A stretch of 64,000 nt of DNA from Pseudoscleropodium purum (Eukaryota; Streptophyta; Bryopsida; Hypnales; Brachytheciaceae), in the NCBI GenBank assembly GCA_963969395.1, contig OZ017797.1, positions 4,836,001-4,900,000 on the forward strand, given 5' to 3'. Below the pieces are notes generated by a model. The model searched no databases. It saw only the letters and a list, made by a program, of their open reading frames with translations, and was not told the origin of the DNA. Positions 26,202 through 38,688 of the stretch are shown here, piece by piece. Both the position numbers and the translations under genes were made by a program. The first letter of the stretch is position 1. Each line of letters starts with the position of its first letter.

Positions 26202-26419
26202 ACTTAGAAGGTATGGCTCAAGTTGTCCCTCTTGTCTTTGGATAAACACAACTATCTTGTTACTACACTAAATTCTTTGAAACTAGATTTGTTTAGAGCA
26301 CATGCTAAAGCTCTATTTGTGTTACTCTTTGGATTTTTTTCAAATACCTTGTACGGAGAGCTATAAAAGACAAAGAATCCAAAATTCGACCCAAAAGTGG
26401 TCAACTGGTCACTAAAGGG
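25803..26419. mobile_element. TTAA-flanked MITE, copy G (third subfamily)
   Basis: Begins CCCTTTAGTGAC at 25803 and ends GTCACTAAAGGG at 26419: a perfect 12-bp terminal inverted repeat, flanked by TTAA at 25799-25802 and 26420-26423. Length 617 bp, no coding capacity. The end design matches the other TTAA elements in the window, but the interior is different. It contains the (AT)n array at 26151-26195. Confidence 0.8.
26151..26195. repeat. (AT)n microsatellite
   Basis: Uninterrupted AT dinucleotide run of about 45 bp inside MITE copy G. Confidence 0.95.
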
Positions 26420-26423
26420 TTAA

Positions 26424-28140
26424 TTAGGAAGCACTTCTGAGTTTAAAATCTAATTCTTGCAAATCTAAAGATTTCATATTATACTTCTTATGCAATGAAT
26501 GTGTCGTTGCAAGAATTGTATTCTTAGTTTATTATTGAGAATGCAAATTGTTACAATCTTCTATTACAATTTCATCCATGTCCCTCAAATTATCACCTAT
26601 TCATCTAAATTTGGGTGTATTATCCATTTGGTGAGCACATGAAGTATACTTGGAATCTTAGTTGCTTTTTCCTTTTCAACTATGCTTTGATTAAATGATA
26701 GTTGCAAATTTTGCATCAAGATATCTTATTGAACATTGACTATCTTTTGAGCTCATTGTCATTGTGACCAAACTGTCACAATGCTCAAATCAAGTCAGAT
26801 TCATTTTTTTATTAATCTCCTAGTACCCCTAGGGTGAAATTTAAATTAAATTAATTTTTTTTAGTAACACACATAGCATCCACCACTTTGAAAATTTTAG
26901 GGGAGGGTGGGGTGGCACTTGATATGGGGTAAATCCTATATTGTATCTATATCCCCATTCAATATTTGCATTCCCATATCATATATATATATATATATAA
27001 TTTATTTATTTATTTATTTTTATTTTATTTACACATATATGTATTCGTATTCCGTATTGATACTATATCCAATATTGCATCTACACTTGTATCCATATCC
27101 AGATCAACGACATTCCAAGGGGGGAGTATTTTTTTTAAATTTTAAATCAACGTCTCTCAATTTTTTGTTTGGAGGTGGGGGGAAGAAATTAGAAGAAATG
27201 GTAGGTCTACTTCTTTCCAATTCATTGTCATTTTGAAGCAAGGTCACTTAAAATCATCACTTGTTGTAGAGTTTAGTTTTTATTATTAAATCAGTTACAT
27301 TTTTTATAAACTCTTAGTAAAATGAAAGTAAGAGAATTAATAATAAAAAAGAACAAATTTTTATTTAGTGTATTGTGAACTAATGAGAATGAGAAGAAAA
27401 ATCTTGAAACTGTAGATTAAAACCAATCAAGTTTTCAAATTTTTTCAATTATTGCATATATAAATAGAGGTAATAAATTGAACAAGTAATTGAAAAACTA
27501 GTTGAATTTGAAAAATGAATGATAATTGTTTCAAAATTCAAAAGATTCTTCAAGGTTTAATACAAATATAAAATTATTATAGAGAGAACAAGATTTCTTT
27601 GTGTAAAAAATTAAAAAAGAAGAATATTCTATAATTATTAGCTATTTAAATTTAAATATAAAAATTAATTAAAAGAAATGAATATATATGTATAACTTGG
27701 AGGGGATTGATAAAACAAATAGTTAAATGGTCAAGCCATTTAAATTTATAAAAGGTGTTACAATTATAGAAATTTAGTCTCATTCCAAGAATGACTATGA
27801 TAGTAATTATAGCCAATTAGAGTTTAAACTTACAGGTGAGTAAACTTCTTAAGTTTGCCTTGGTATTTTTGCCAAGTTGAGTTATGAAAGTGCTTCTTGA
27901 AAGAACTCCACTTGTTAAGTTGTTATTGTCTATTGCTTGGATACAATGGTGAAACCTTTTTGGTAAACCTTGAGGATTTTCACTACACACTTGCTCTCTT
28001 GGAACATTGTTATATAGAGTGAAAGGTAGGGTCTACTGTTGTAGTGTTTTAGATCCATTATAATTTTTTGAAGATGCATTTAATGTACATGTTTGCGTGG
28101 ATTCTATTTTGAATATACTTGGTGGTGATTTATGATTTGT
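26424..28140. other. AT-rich intergenic DNA
   Basis: No gene recognised. Holds short AT and TTTA simple repeats near 26980-27030. Confidence 0.4.
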
Positions 28141-28421
28141 TAAAGGAGTTTCAACCCTCTAGAGGGCTCTGAATTCCTAGCAATTCCCAAACTACAAGAA
28201 AAGCCCTACAGTAGCTTGTAGACATGGCACAACGATTGCCACATCTGGAAAAAATAATTTTTTTTTCAACTTTTTTCTTCATTTCAAGAATGATTTTTTT
28301 CTTTTTTCTTTTTTCTTTTCAAAAAAAATTTCTAACAACATGGCATTCTTTTTACTATGGGGGGAATTGCGGGAAGCACCAGCTTGAAACAACCCTCTCG
28401 ATCCCCTAGAAATCCTCTAAT
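28141..28421 (-). mobile_element. MITE of the TTAGAGGAT family, diverged copy
   Basis: In reverse complement from 28421 it matches 43318-43590 in order: ATTAGAGGATTT end, GAGAGGG(T/C)TGTTTCAAGC, GCAATTCCCCCCA, then an A-rich centre and a TGGCAAT(C/T)G(T/C)T block. The other end is degenerate. Confidence 0.6.
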
Positions 28422-29440
28422 GTCATTCTATTGACTAGCACAATTTGTATTTACACAACATTGTCATAAAACAAGCAATAATTTGTTCCCCTTGCAATTC
28501 ACTCCCTCTTCTACAACTCTCTTGACAATTTCCTCAATATATTTGTAATTGTCTTCATGCCAATTCAAGAGCTCAACAACAAAATCCAACTATTTTGTTC
28601 CGTTTTCATTGCTAAGGCAAGGAATCTATAGACGAGCTCAACATTGAATAATGATTTGAATGCAAAGAGTATTGCAAGGTTCAAGCAACTTCATATGTTT
28701 GTTGTTGAAACATTAGGTCCTTGTTTGGAATACTAATAAATCACAAATACTATCATATTAATGGTATAATGGCTCTCAACCTAAAGTGTCTATTCTATGA
28801 ATCCATGGCAAAGAGTTCTAAACCCATCTCCATTCTAAAAGTTTTCTCTAACATAAGGATTCATATTTTGAATCACCTCTCTCAATTTCAAAAAATTTAT
28901 ATCTAGAATTTTTTGTAATGAACCAAAGACAATGAGGCACATATTCTACTTGTCTTCTGAGGAAAATTAACTTCAAAAAATGTTATAAATCATTAAAAGA
29001 AAAGCTAATTCCACATTACAACATCATTCAAAAGTCCAACCACGTCAATTTGAGAGTCAATGAATGAATCTGCAAGGTTTATTTTTGTTGTTGATCTTGC
29101 ATTCTATCAATTCTATCAATGAACTCGGTCACAAATGCTCCACATCATCTCCACATAGCGTCGACATCGCGTGTGTATCGCGTCTACATCGCGACAAAGG
29201 GAAGCAGACCAATGGAGGGCTCAATTTTCTTCTAATGAGGTGTAGCCCCAGATCAGCACTTACAAGGACGTTTTTTGAAGTCCGCACTTCACTTTGGCTC
29301 CTTCATCAGCTGGTCTCCATGCCACAGCTGGTCTGAAGTAGAAGAAAAGTCATAGATTCTTCTCAAGAGGCGTGACATTGCGGATTGCCTAGAAAGGTTT
29401 CGCGCTTTCTCCTTCACACCCCAATCCTGTGATTCCAAAA
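28422..29440. other. Intergenic DNA 3' of the kinase gene
   Basis: No gene recognised. A short repeat of an ACATCGCG-like motif is present at 29160-29195. Confidence 0.4.
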
Positions 29441-30379
29441 CAGACTCTATATAGGTCTACATAACTTACAGTCTTCCATTCGTAATGGCTATCACCCTTT
29501 CTAGCTAGCTCTCCCTAAAATAGGATAACACAAAGTCATGCCGCTGTAAATTCAACGATGTACGCCTTCAATTCACCAATTTGGTGATTTCCAAACACTT
29601 TTGTATGTACGTTCAATGTGGAATTTACACAGATGAGGAAGAAAATGAAATCCTCAACTCCAAGTCCAGCAAAGCTTAATTAGTGGATGTCACCTACCCT
29701 ACCCTACCATATCTGTTCAAGTAACAAGCTCTTCAATCACAATCTTGACCATTTTCTAACCTACAAGAACTTTCCCTCTCAGCTGTTGAAGGGGAGAATC
29801 GCTTGCGACGAAGTTTGACTAGGAGTCTAGACATCCTTGAGCTAATCACAAAGGTCTGAAAAATTATGTGTATACTCACTTACAGTGGCAATGAACGAGA
29901 GCAAGAAAATCAGTCTGAAAAAAGTATCCAGTGCGACTTGCCTCTGTCCCGTGCCAATCTCCATTTCGTCTCAATTTGAGGGAATATTGTATCACGGCTG
30001 TGTTCTCAGATCTATGTACGAGATGACCAGTCGAGGGTAGGGAGGGCTTGAGGGAGTTATCAGGCATAACCCTGCCCTTCAAACTAAATTCACAACCATC
30101 AAATCTTTGGAGATTTACACTCGCTGAGAGCGCTTGGGAGGACAAGGGTTAGAGCTTTGAACTCTCCGCTCTTTTCCAAGCTCAATGTGCCGTGTGACGT
30201 TGAAAGCAATAGAAGAGGGTTATGATCCAGATCATGGGGTATGTTCAAGAAGATGAACCAGATGCAGTTCAACAAGCGTTCAAGGAATGTAGTCCGGTAG
30301 CAGATTACAGCTCCTATAGAAGCATTAGCTTTCCTTCCAGCCTTGTTCGAAACACACATGGAAGAATTCTGCACCGATG
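29441..30379 (-). other. Probable 3' UTR and downstream flank of the histidine kinase gene
   Basis: Less AT-rich than the flanking intergenic DNA and directly downstream of the kinase stop codon. Minus-strand frames at 29876-30145 and 30099-30383 do not resemble known proteins. The extent of the UTR is a guess from composition. Confidence 0.35.
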
Positions 30380-33300
30380 TCATGGCGACCGGTGCCTCCC
30401 GCTGACTACATTCTCAATGACTTGGGAAAGAGATTGCCAGTTGATGGGTTTGGTCAAGAATCCGTCTAAGCCCATGGCATCCAGAGACCCATGACGCCTG
30501 GTCAAGACATCGGCGGTCAGTGCATAAATGGGTACATCTTGTCCGTGACCGCCAAGAGCTCGAATTGCTTTGGTGGCGCTGAGGCCGTCAAGCACGGGCA
30601 TCTGTAAGTCCATGAGAATCAAGTCATGCTTTCCAGTTTGTACAGCCTCCACTGCCAATTGTCCATTTGCTACCAACTGAACCTGCACAAGGAAATATAT
30701 CAGAAAATGTGGCATCCACTTCGTTCAATGCGTAGACTGTTCACATTTGCTCATCTCGACTCCAAGTGGTCAATCTTGGACAGGTTTAACAGCACTTAGA
30801 TACAATCCACACTTGAATTGTCGGATATGTCTCATAGAAGAAGCACATACACTAAAGAGGCTCTGTCCCTTTTGTATTGCAGCTCCAAAGGCTCAGTCAG
30901 TAACTAATTTCATAGTGTAGCCCCATGCCCGTGTCTAACAAAACTATCAAAAGAACAATTCGAATTCTCACTTCACGACAGATGTACCTTGTGTTGTTGC
31001 TATCCCTTCTCCCCTTCAGTCTACACCCAATTAATCCAGCAACTAAGCTACGGGAGGCTATATCCCTTGCGAAATACAACTCCATAGCCATGAGAGGCTT
31101 CGTAGCTTACTTCATAGTGAGACTCTGTCCCTTTGAGTATTGCAACTACATAGCTACAACAGGGTCTGTATCTCATTTCACAGTGAACTATAGATTCAGC
31201 TCTTTAATGTTGGGAACTAGCTAGGGCTCAGTTCTCAAGTAGCCAGCAATGTAATAAACATCATACATAAGAACCAAGTACTCAAACTTCTCACTCCCAT
31301 GCAGAAGTAGCTTATGTTGATGCAAATTGGCTACCTCCCCTGGAATGGGTTTAGAGTCAATTAAGCCACCAAAAACTGCGAAAAAGCATTACACAAAACA
31401 GAAACGACGATATTTCACAAACTCACCTCGTGGCCATAGTGTCTCAGCATCTTGGAAATGAGCAACTGGTTCACCACGTTATCCTCGGCCACCAAGACCT
31501 GCAGCGACCTCTGTTTCAGTCTGAAATGTGTCTCCTCACGAGGTGGCGATGGAGGGCCAGGGTCAGGAAGGTAAGTGGCGAGGTCCCCAGCAGCAGCAGC
31601 AGGAGCAGCAGTAGGAGCTCGCAATGGGACACAGAAAGCGAACGTGCTTCCAGCTCCGAACTCGCTCTCTACCCAGATCTTGCCCCCCATGACTTCCACC
31701 AGGCCCTTGGAGATCGCCAAGCCCAATCCAGTGCCTCCGAACTTCCTCGTGGTGCTGCTGTCTGCCTGAGTGAACGACTGGAACAGGTGTGATTGCTGCT
31801 CTGGCGTCAGCCCCATGCCCGTGTCGGTCACGCGAACCTCGAACCACATCTGTGTGGGATCCAAATCCGTGGAAGGGCCTGGGTTTTCTTCAGGAGTTAA
31901 TGTGTCTCGTGCCAAGCTGTTTACAAAGCCGTTTTCAGCGTCGCTCGCGACGTTGAACGGGCTTTCAGCTAGCACCAGGCGCAGTCTGTCGTCCACGGTC
32001 GAGGACTTGCTGGGACCCTGAGGAGGAGTCTCGCTGCTTTGATGAGGAAGGTCATTGGAGATGGACATCTCCTCATTGCCTCCATTCAGCGAGATCTGAA
32101 CAAGAAACATCATATATGTACATCCTCCTCTTAGTTTTCAGATTACTAATTGTCCAATGCGTAGAAGTTTTGTTTTTTGACTGGATCACTCGATAGAGCT
32201 CACTGGAGAGACCACTTTGGGTACTACCAGAGCTGAACTCTCTTGAGATCAAAGTGTTCTCTCATTAAATGTATTATATGGGTTCTTAGGCGGCAATCAT
32301 TCGAAATGGGTGGTCACGTAGACCACTGTTCAAGGGGCTTTGCTAAGACAACCGCTGATTTCGATTAATGTTGATGTGTTGCTGGTGGTAACAGGGGTCA
32401 CTCAACAGGAGATGGGATCAGGTCTCTACTGGTTATCGTATCCTCTACATTATGGGTCAAATAGAAATCCCAACACTGTCCAACAGCTCTCCAAGCAAAA
32501 AGCAAAAGCAGACAATAGTGCGAAGAAGATGTCTTGGAGACAAAACAAGTCTATTGCTCACCTCACGGTCATGGGACTTTGATGCTTCAGTAATGGCAGC
32601 ATCCTCAAAACTAGATGCAGGGGCACTGCAGTTCTCGGTCCTCTGCCACGTAATGCAAATGCTGCCACGCTCAGTGAATTTAATGGCATTACTCACCAAA
32701 TTCGATAGAACCTGATGGCCATACACAAATGATCGCAAAGTTAATGCATTAATATCGGCAGCAGTAATTCAAAAGAGTCTGAATTTCAATTCCTTGCCCA
32801 ACAAATTCAGTGGCTCATCATGCAAGCCATCCAGAAACTATACAACAAGACTGACTATGATTTAATTTTCAAGCAAAAGACTTCTACCTGACGCAGCCGA
32901 TTGACATCACCACGAACTTTCAATTCGTCAGCAGCTGGCTTGGTCACATTTAAAGCTAGTCTTTTTTCAACCAAATGGCCTTCAAATAACGCAGTTACCT
33001 GATCAAAACACAAAGGTTTAGCATACGTGACATACTATTGCTGACGACAAAATGGTAAAATGAGGTGGTGTTACACTGGGTTTCAGTAGAAGAGTTCCTG
33101 CGAACCTGATCCAAGAGGTCTCCAATGTGAAAATCAACCACATCCAACGAAAGATGCCCGGACTTTATTCTGGAGAAGTCCAGAATTTCATTCAATACTT
33201 GCATCAGCCCCTCAGCTGAGCCTTGCATGACACGCACAAACCCGGCTTGTTCTGGCGTCAAGGGAGTTAAGCGGAGCAAATCCAGCATTCCCAGAACACC

Positions 33301-35846
33301 TACCACAGAACCACAACCCCGTTGGAAGCTTCAGTCAGGATGTCAAGAATGAGCGTCTCGAGCTGGCTATTGCACAAATTCTCGTAACAGACTTGAATTG
33401 ACTATCAACAAACTACTCGACCTGGGGTGCCCAATCTACTTATGTGTTCTTAGTGTCGAACCGAATTGATTCGCAGTAAAGTTAGACTATTTCAAAAACT
33501 TCTCCACAATGTCAAAGAATTTAAAAAATCCTTAGTTCATGGGTCTCCTTGTTGTCCCGGTGATCGTGGAAAGCATCCCATGGGGAGGCATGCGTACAAT
33601 CACTATGACCATAAGGAAACCTCCCATGAATCATGAGGACTATTCTCTTTATGATGTAGCCTAAAAGTTTCTTAAAGTCTAATTTTGGTTTTGCTGAAAA
33701 CTATGTCATTGACGCATCCAGAGTGCACGAGAAGGTACGATTCCTACATACCGGTCATAGGAGTTCTAAGCTCGTGGCTCATCATGGCTAAGAACTGCGA
33801 CTTAGCCATATCAGCTGCTTCAACCGCATCTTTTGCGTCCCTCTCCTTGGTGACGTCGTCGAACAACCATACACGACCATGTGTTGCTACATTGCTCACT
33901 GGATACGAGCGAACCCGCAACACGGAACGAGGGTCCTTCAACTCCCACTCCCATTCATGCGCTAATTGCGGATTCCCGGCCAATTTGCTGAAACACCTGC
34001 CGAAACCCTGTCTTTAGCTCACAAACTGTGCACTCGGCTTCTGTATCTCTAAATAAAAGGAACAGAAAAATGACGTGATCTTACCAAAAGAACAAAAATA
34101 TCAGACCAAATTCAAGCACATTTTCGAAGTCATTTTTCATTTAAATTTCGTCAAGCTCCAGCAGTCCCGCATCTACGGATTTGAATTTTCTGTACCCAAA
34201 AGGGTAAATAGGTTTTGAATCTTCCACTCAAATGCATTTGTCAGATCCTTATCACAAGATAAAGAGTGTTCCCTGCGATCACCTGTATGCATTGGATCGA
34301 ACTTCATTGCGGTCTGCCAACCTTCGCATACCTCCAGCAACTTCTTGTGGATTTGTTTCACCAGCATGCGGGAGTCCAAGTAACTTTGCCGCCGTGGAGT
34401 TGATAAGGCAGGGAGCTCTGCCATCATCTACAAACACCACGGCCTGCAGGGCGATGATTCCGCTACTGCTTGTCAAGCACATATGGTTTACTACTCCCCA
34501 ATATATATGAGGGTATAAGTTTGGCTTGGTTCGACATTGCATAGATGCTTGGGCAAATGGAGATGATTTTGATACAGCTGGAAAGTCCTAAAGGAAGGGT
34601 TTGCTAGTCCAGATGAAAGAACACTTCATTTAATGACATAGAGACTAATCAAAACAAGAACGAGGATGTTTGAATGTTTTTACCTGAGCTGATCGTTTCA
34701 TAATTTCATCGAATTTGCGGCCCATGTGGTCACAACACTGAGCTCGGACGCGGTTGGCAAGGAGGAGAGGGAGGGAGTACCCTGCATCGACCATTACCTC
34801 CACAGCAACATCGGATACCTTGGCGGGATCCACCCAAACAGCATAACAAACTCCTTCGTACCTACAATGCGTTCACACAACTAAAAAGACTTCAATTTCA
34901 AGAATACTAATCATGCAGCCACTAAGAATTGTAATTTAGGCAATCCCTAACCCGTAGGAAAAGGTAATCGTGACAAAACCACCAGGACTTGAATAGCATA
35001 CCCTTCAGCATTAAAACAAGTGCCCAGGAAGCGCTCTGGTCGGACACCTAGAACATCCGTGAGCATACTAGGAAGCAGCACTCCTTCGGTATTCACAACC
35101 TGAGACCAAACCAGGCAAAACACAATTGTGAATGTCCCTCATCAAGAAATCTAACAAAAGGTAAAAAAAACACTAGGATCGTTAGGATCCGACCCCTGTT
35201 ACCAATAACTCATCTCTTCCAAAACATGCACTCGGTTGCTCTTCAATTAAGCTTAGCAAGTGGGCTGTAAGTATAACTAGACTAATCGTCTATGGCCATT
35301 GATCCTAGATGGAAATGATGCTGTCTACAGTGGTCTACAACCTCTTACCTTGAAATTGCATACAATATTCGTGCAGAATGATAAAACTGGCTCTTAAAAA
35401 AATCGGCTCTTGCACCAAGATTGATCTCTACCGATCTCCCAAAAATCAGATTCCAAAATCAGTTACGTTAAATTGATCTACAGGATGAAATTAGCGATGT
35501 CAAGACCTGCATTATTAAACTAATTTTTAAGATCATCCAGTAATCTCAAATAGCAATTAATTATTGGAACAAGAGCAATGTGAAGTATTCACACCTCGCA
35601 CGCTGCAGCGGCCGCGATGAGCCCCTTGGAAAGCCTTACCGGCACAGTGATGCGTCCCTTGGGAACACACAGAACCGTCTCCGCCAGGCTGGAGGCGTTC
35701 GTTGAGAGCACTCCGGCAATAAGAAGGTCACACTGCAACGCCTTGGCCACAATTTGCAGCACCGACTGCGGCAGGTCGTACGAAATTAGCGACTGCTCAT
35801 CGGGGGTGTTGGATTCTCCTTTATTCTCCGGTGCAAGACCCAGCAT
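30380..35846 (-). CDS. Hybrid histidine kinase: GAF-like, PAS, HisKA, HATPase and receiver domains, 10 exons
   Basis: A soluble sensor for a His-to-Asp phosphorelay. Exons (transcript order): 35846-35595, 35099-35002, 34861-34684, 34524-34283, 33987-33752, 33299-33106, 32998-32888, 32711-32562, 32095-31427, 30682-30380; all GT/AG, frame kept, 810 aa. Residues 1-180 form a GAF-like region (weak); a PAS core is at about 199-303 ([22 protein letters not shown]). HisKA has SHELRTP with His328. The ATPase has the N box (VSNAIKFT, Asn445), G1 DTGMG (Asp578), F box LFQSF and G2 GGTGLGL (608-613). The receiver has Glu691/Asp692, phospho-acceptor Asp735 (LILMDLQMP), Thr766 and Lys788. About 100 low-complexity residues (466-567) separate the N box from G1. 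No membrane segment is visible. An in-frame TGA lies three codons before the start. The exon 4 acceptor (34525-34526) is the least certain. It resembles the PAS-histidine kinases of bryophytes; this affinity is inferred. Confidence 0.92.
30850..31200. repeat. Degenerate ~70-bp tandem repeat in kinase intron 9
   Basis: Three diverged units share a CTCTGTCCCTTT-GTATTGCA block followed by TTTCATAGTG: near 30854-30920, 31052-31121 and 31122-31190. The region between the first two units is unrelated. Confidence 0.55.
32181..32443 (-). repeat. Intron repeat, copy 4 (kinase intron 8, inverted)
   Basis: In reverse complement the segment reads GAGGATACG, GACCTGATCCC, CCCCTGTTACCA, CAGTGGTCTACG and then GTACCCAAAGTGG, the same order of blocks as the copy at 21830-22150. 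Confidence 0.75.
35172..35449 (+). repeat. Intron repeat, copy 3 (kinase intron 1)
   Basis: Shares CCCTGTTACCAATA, GGCCATTGATCCTAGATGGA, CAGTGGTCTACAACCT, TTGAAATTGCATA and CGATCTCCCAAAAAT with copy 1. Confidence 0.8.
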
Positions 35847-38060
35847 CGCAGCTCAAGCTCCCCAATTTAAGTGTTCCCCTGTTCAGCCATCTCCTGAACA
35901 GCCCTCTGTGTACCGCCGTAACCCTGCAGCTGGAGATTTCGGGGAATGAGGATTGCTAACTAGGGGCACACACACTTGAACAGACAAGCTAAGGGTGCGT
36001 CATTCCTTCACAAACATTTCACAATCTACCTTCTACCTACATCTCACAGCTTTTCATCTCGCTTTTCCTCAATGATTGGTCGACCTCACTCGTCAGTCAC
36101 CCGTTGACGTGACACGACACTCATCGCGTCTTCTTACGCAGTGGAGACCGATGAGTTGGGGGTGTTAGGGGCGGAGATTGCAATGGGTTGGCGAATAGGC
36201 GTGCCATGTGCCGCTGAGCAGTGAGCACGATGGCCTGGTTCATTCTGGGGCTGGTATGGCGAGAAATGAAGAAAACAGAGTCTACTACGAGAAGCACGCT
36301 GTTCTCACTGCTTTAAGGAGATTACGATTCGTATCCGCTTAATCCAAGAAAATCTCCCACACTGTTTGTACACCTGCAATTGACACAATCCCATCGTTAA
36401 CAAAACCTGGCAGTACAAGAACCAGGGAAGAATTCGGGGAGATATTTACAAACATGTGGTAATCAGAACCTTGAGCCCTGCGATCGAACACCCCGCTAAT
36501 GTTTGAACCCCGATTCGTTCAGAGAAGGGAAGTGTCCGCTACTGCTTGTGACCACCTAACCAAAGCTACCTAACCTGGGGCCACTTCCGTCACCATCGGG
36601 AACTCTGTGGGTAGCGATGAACTACAGTCCCGTGAAGCGCACCTCACCCGTCGCCATCAATCCACGCGGGGAGCAATGCAACCTCGGATGCGTGGACATG
36701 CGAATTCCTTACATATCGAAATTATTTCCGACAAGTCTCTGTCACTGATATTTTTACTGATTCGGAGCCAACGCCTGGAGACTGACGTACTCGTTCACAC
36801 ACTCTCCATTCCCCGTGTCGATTGTACACGCCCTTTGACTCACCAAACCTTCTCAGAACCGTGGTGCAAGGTGTGTCTACTTCCGTCTCATGGATATGGA
36901 ATTCCGACCGCAGATTCGTGTGGGGGCTACCATCCGACAAACATGTGTACCTTACTTCTGAATTCAAGCATTGGCTTCTAGCTGGTGACACAATGCCCAA
37001 GAGTTTTCCCTGCAGCCCAATTCCTGCCTTAACGAAGGGTGAAGCTTCACGTTCCTGGAGTCAAGTCGTTGTCAGGAATTGTTTTCAGATCACCAGCATC
37101 GGGGGGTCCAACCCGTGCAGGCACGTACTACGTACCCCTCTAGCTACATCAGACACCGATGTTCTTATCTCGACAAAACCCAGAACGGAAGGCTGTTTCT
37201 GTTTCCCAGAATGAGATCGACCCAACTATAAATGGTGTTCTGAAATCTTCACCTTCCATCCCGAATGACATTTCACCTTGCAGCTAATATAACCTTCGAT
37301 CGAACACACACGTACATCCAGAGGCAAAGCTCCGATCCCACTTTGTTCCGCCCACCACGTAAGTACAAGCCTCTGTCAAGACTCAACCCAAACGTAACCT
37401 GAACCCAAGAAGTCCGCCCCAAGAACACCAACCTCTCTGCATGCATCGCCGATCGACGTCGCCGGCCACTCCAAGCTAGCTCGCCTCATCTACTGCAAGA
37501 AAGTCAGTCCCCCATCCCCAACTCCCCAAACTCGCCCTCGATTCAATTGTTCGAATCCGTTTGTTGGTGCGAGGTCTACCAATCGGGGGCCAATCTCGGC
37601 AACGACGAAGACGGGAGCGGGGTGCCATGATCACACACACTTCCACCGATTGAAGGAGCAGCCCCAGCAGCAGGAGCTTCGGGGCGGGGGAGGGGGTTGC
37701 CGTGGGCAGTGCTGGGAAGGGGAGTGTTCCCACGACGCCAGGATTCGTTCCTGGAGGGGGATGATCGACCCGGATTCCGATTCGATTTGCACATAAACGG
37801 AGGACCCTGGAAAAGAGGACCCGGCCCGACCCGACCCGACCCGGCCTGTTTTTCGTTCATCGTCGACACCAGCCGAGTGAGACGGAGCACTGATGAGAGG
37901 ACGGGGACAGACTTCATCCTATTGGATGAATGAAAAGAGTGGATGGACGGACTAGTGTCCAGTTGATGGATGTAATGGGGTTGCATGGATGGATGCTGTT
38001 CGTTTGCGTTGGGGGGAGGTTCGAGTGGGGGGACCGGATCCGGGCCAGATCTTCGCTTTT
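35847..38060 (-). promoter_or_regulatory. GC-richer 5' region of the kinase gene (UTR, possible UTR introns, promoter)
   Basis: Composition is clearly less AT-rich than the DNA beyond 38.1 kb. The first in-frame stop lies three codons upstream of the kinase ATG, so the rest is non-coding for that frame. A possible acceptor (TTCTTGCAG in reverse complement near 37495-37505) hints at a 5' UTR intron. A CCCGA tandem run lies at 37821-37848 and GGATGGA repeats near 37940. Frames on either strand (for example 37576-37986) resemble no known protein. Confidence 0.4.
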
Positions 38061-38688
38061 CGGGGCTTAGCCTATCCGTTGGTGGGAAGTAGTAGGACTG
38101 ATTATTACTTACTAACTATAGCCTCACTTGCTGCTCAAAGGGGCTACATGCTCGCCTAGTCCCCTTGGGAGTTGGGACTGCATTTATCACGGAAACTCAC
38201 CATTATACCATTTTAGAATTTTAATTTATTTCTAAAAAGAAGTCAGGGTTGCTTTTACACACGTGAAACAAAATTGAGGGGTAGGCTTCGTAAAAGAAGA
38301 CCGGGATGCTAAAGATTTTCATTGTGTAGTGCATTGAGCATAAATGAACAAATAAATAAACAATAAATAATAATTAGAATGCATCAACAACAATTGCAAC
38401 CACACATTCATTTCCCCCATATATAGAGCTCATAGGAGAATTATTTTTGAAAATGCTTTGTTTTTTATATGTATTTTCCTTATATTTTCTTCAAAAATTT
38501 AGAGTAATTTGAAATATTCACCGAAGAAAGATTGAAAATTTCAGGATATCAAATATTAAACATGTTATTTCATCTCTGAAAAATAAAACCAAAAATTTAC
38601 CTCTAAATAACAAAGAATTACAGGATATTTAATGATGGGGCTTTCAAGTTTGGCTACACAGTCATGGGACTCATCCTTTTAGAGTGAA
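38061..38688. other. Transition into AT-rich intergenic DNA
   Basis: No gene recognised. Confidence 0.4.

Noticed and set aside
29876..30383. Minus-strand frames as extra C-terminal kinase exons
   Set aside because: The receiver domain is complete and ends in a TGA at 30380-30382; these frames resemble no domain and fit a 3' UTR.
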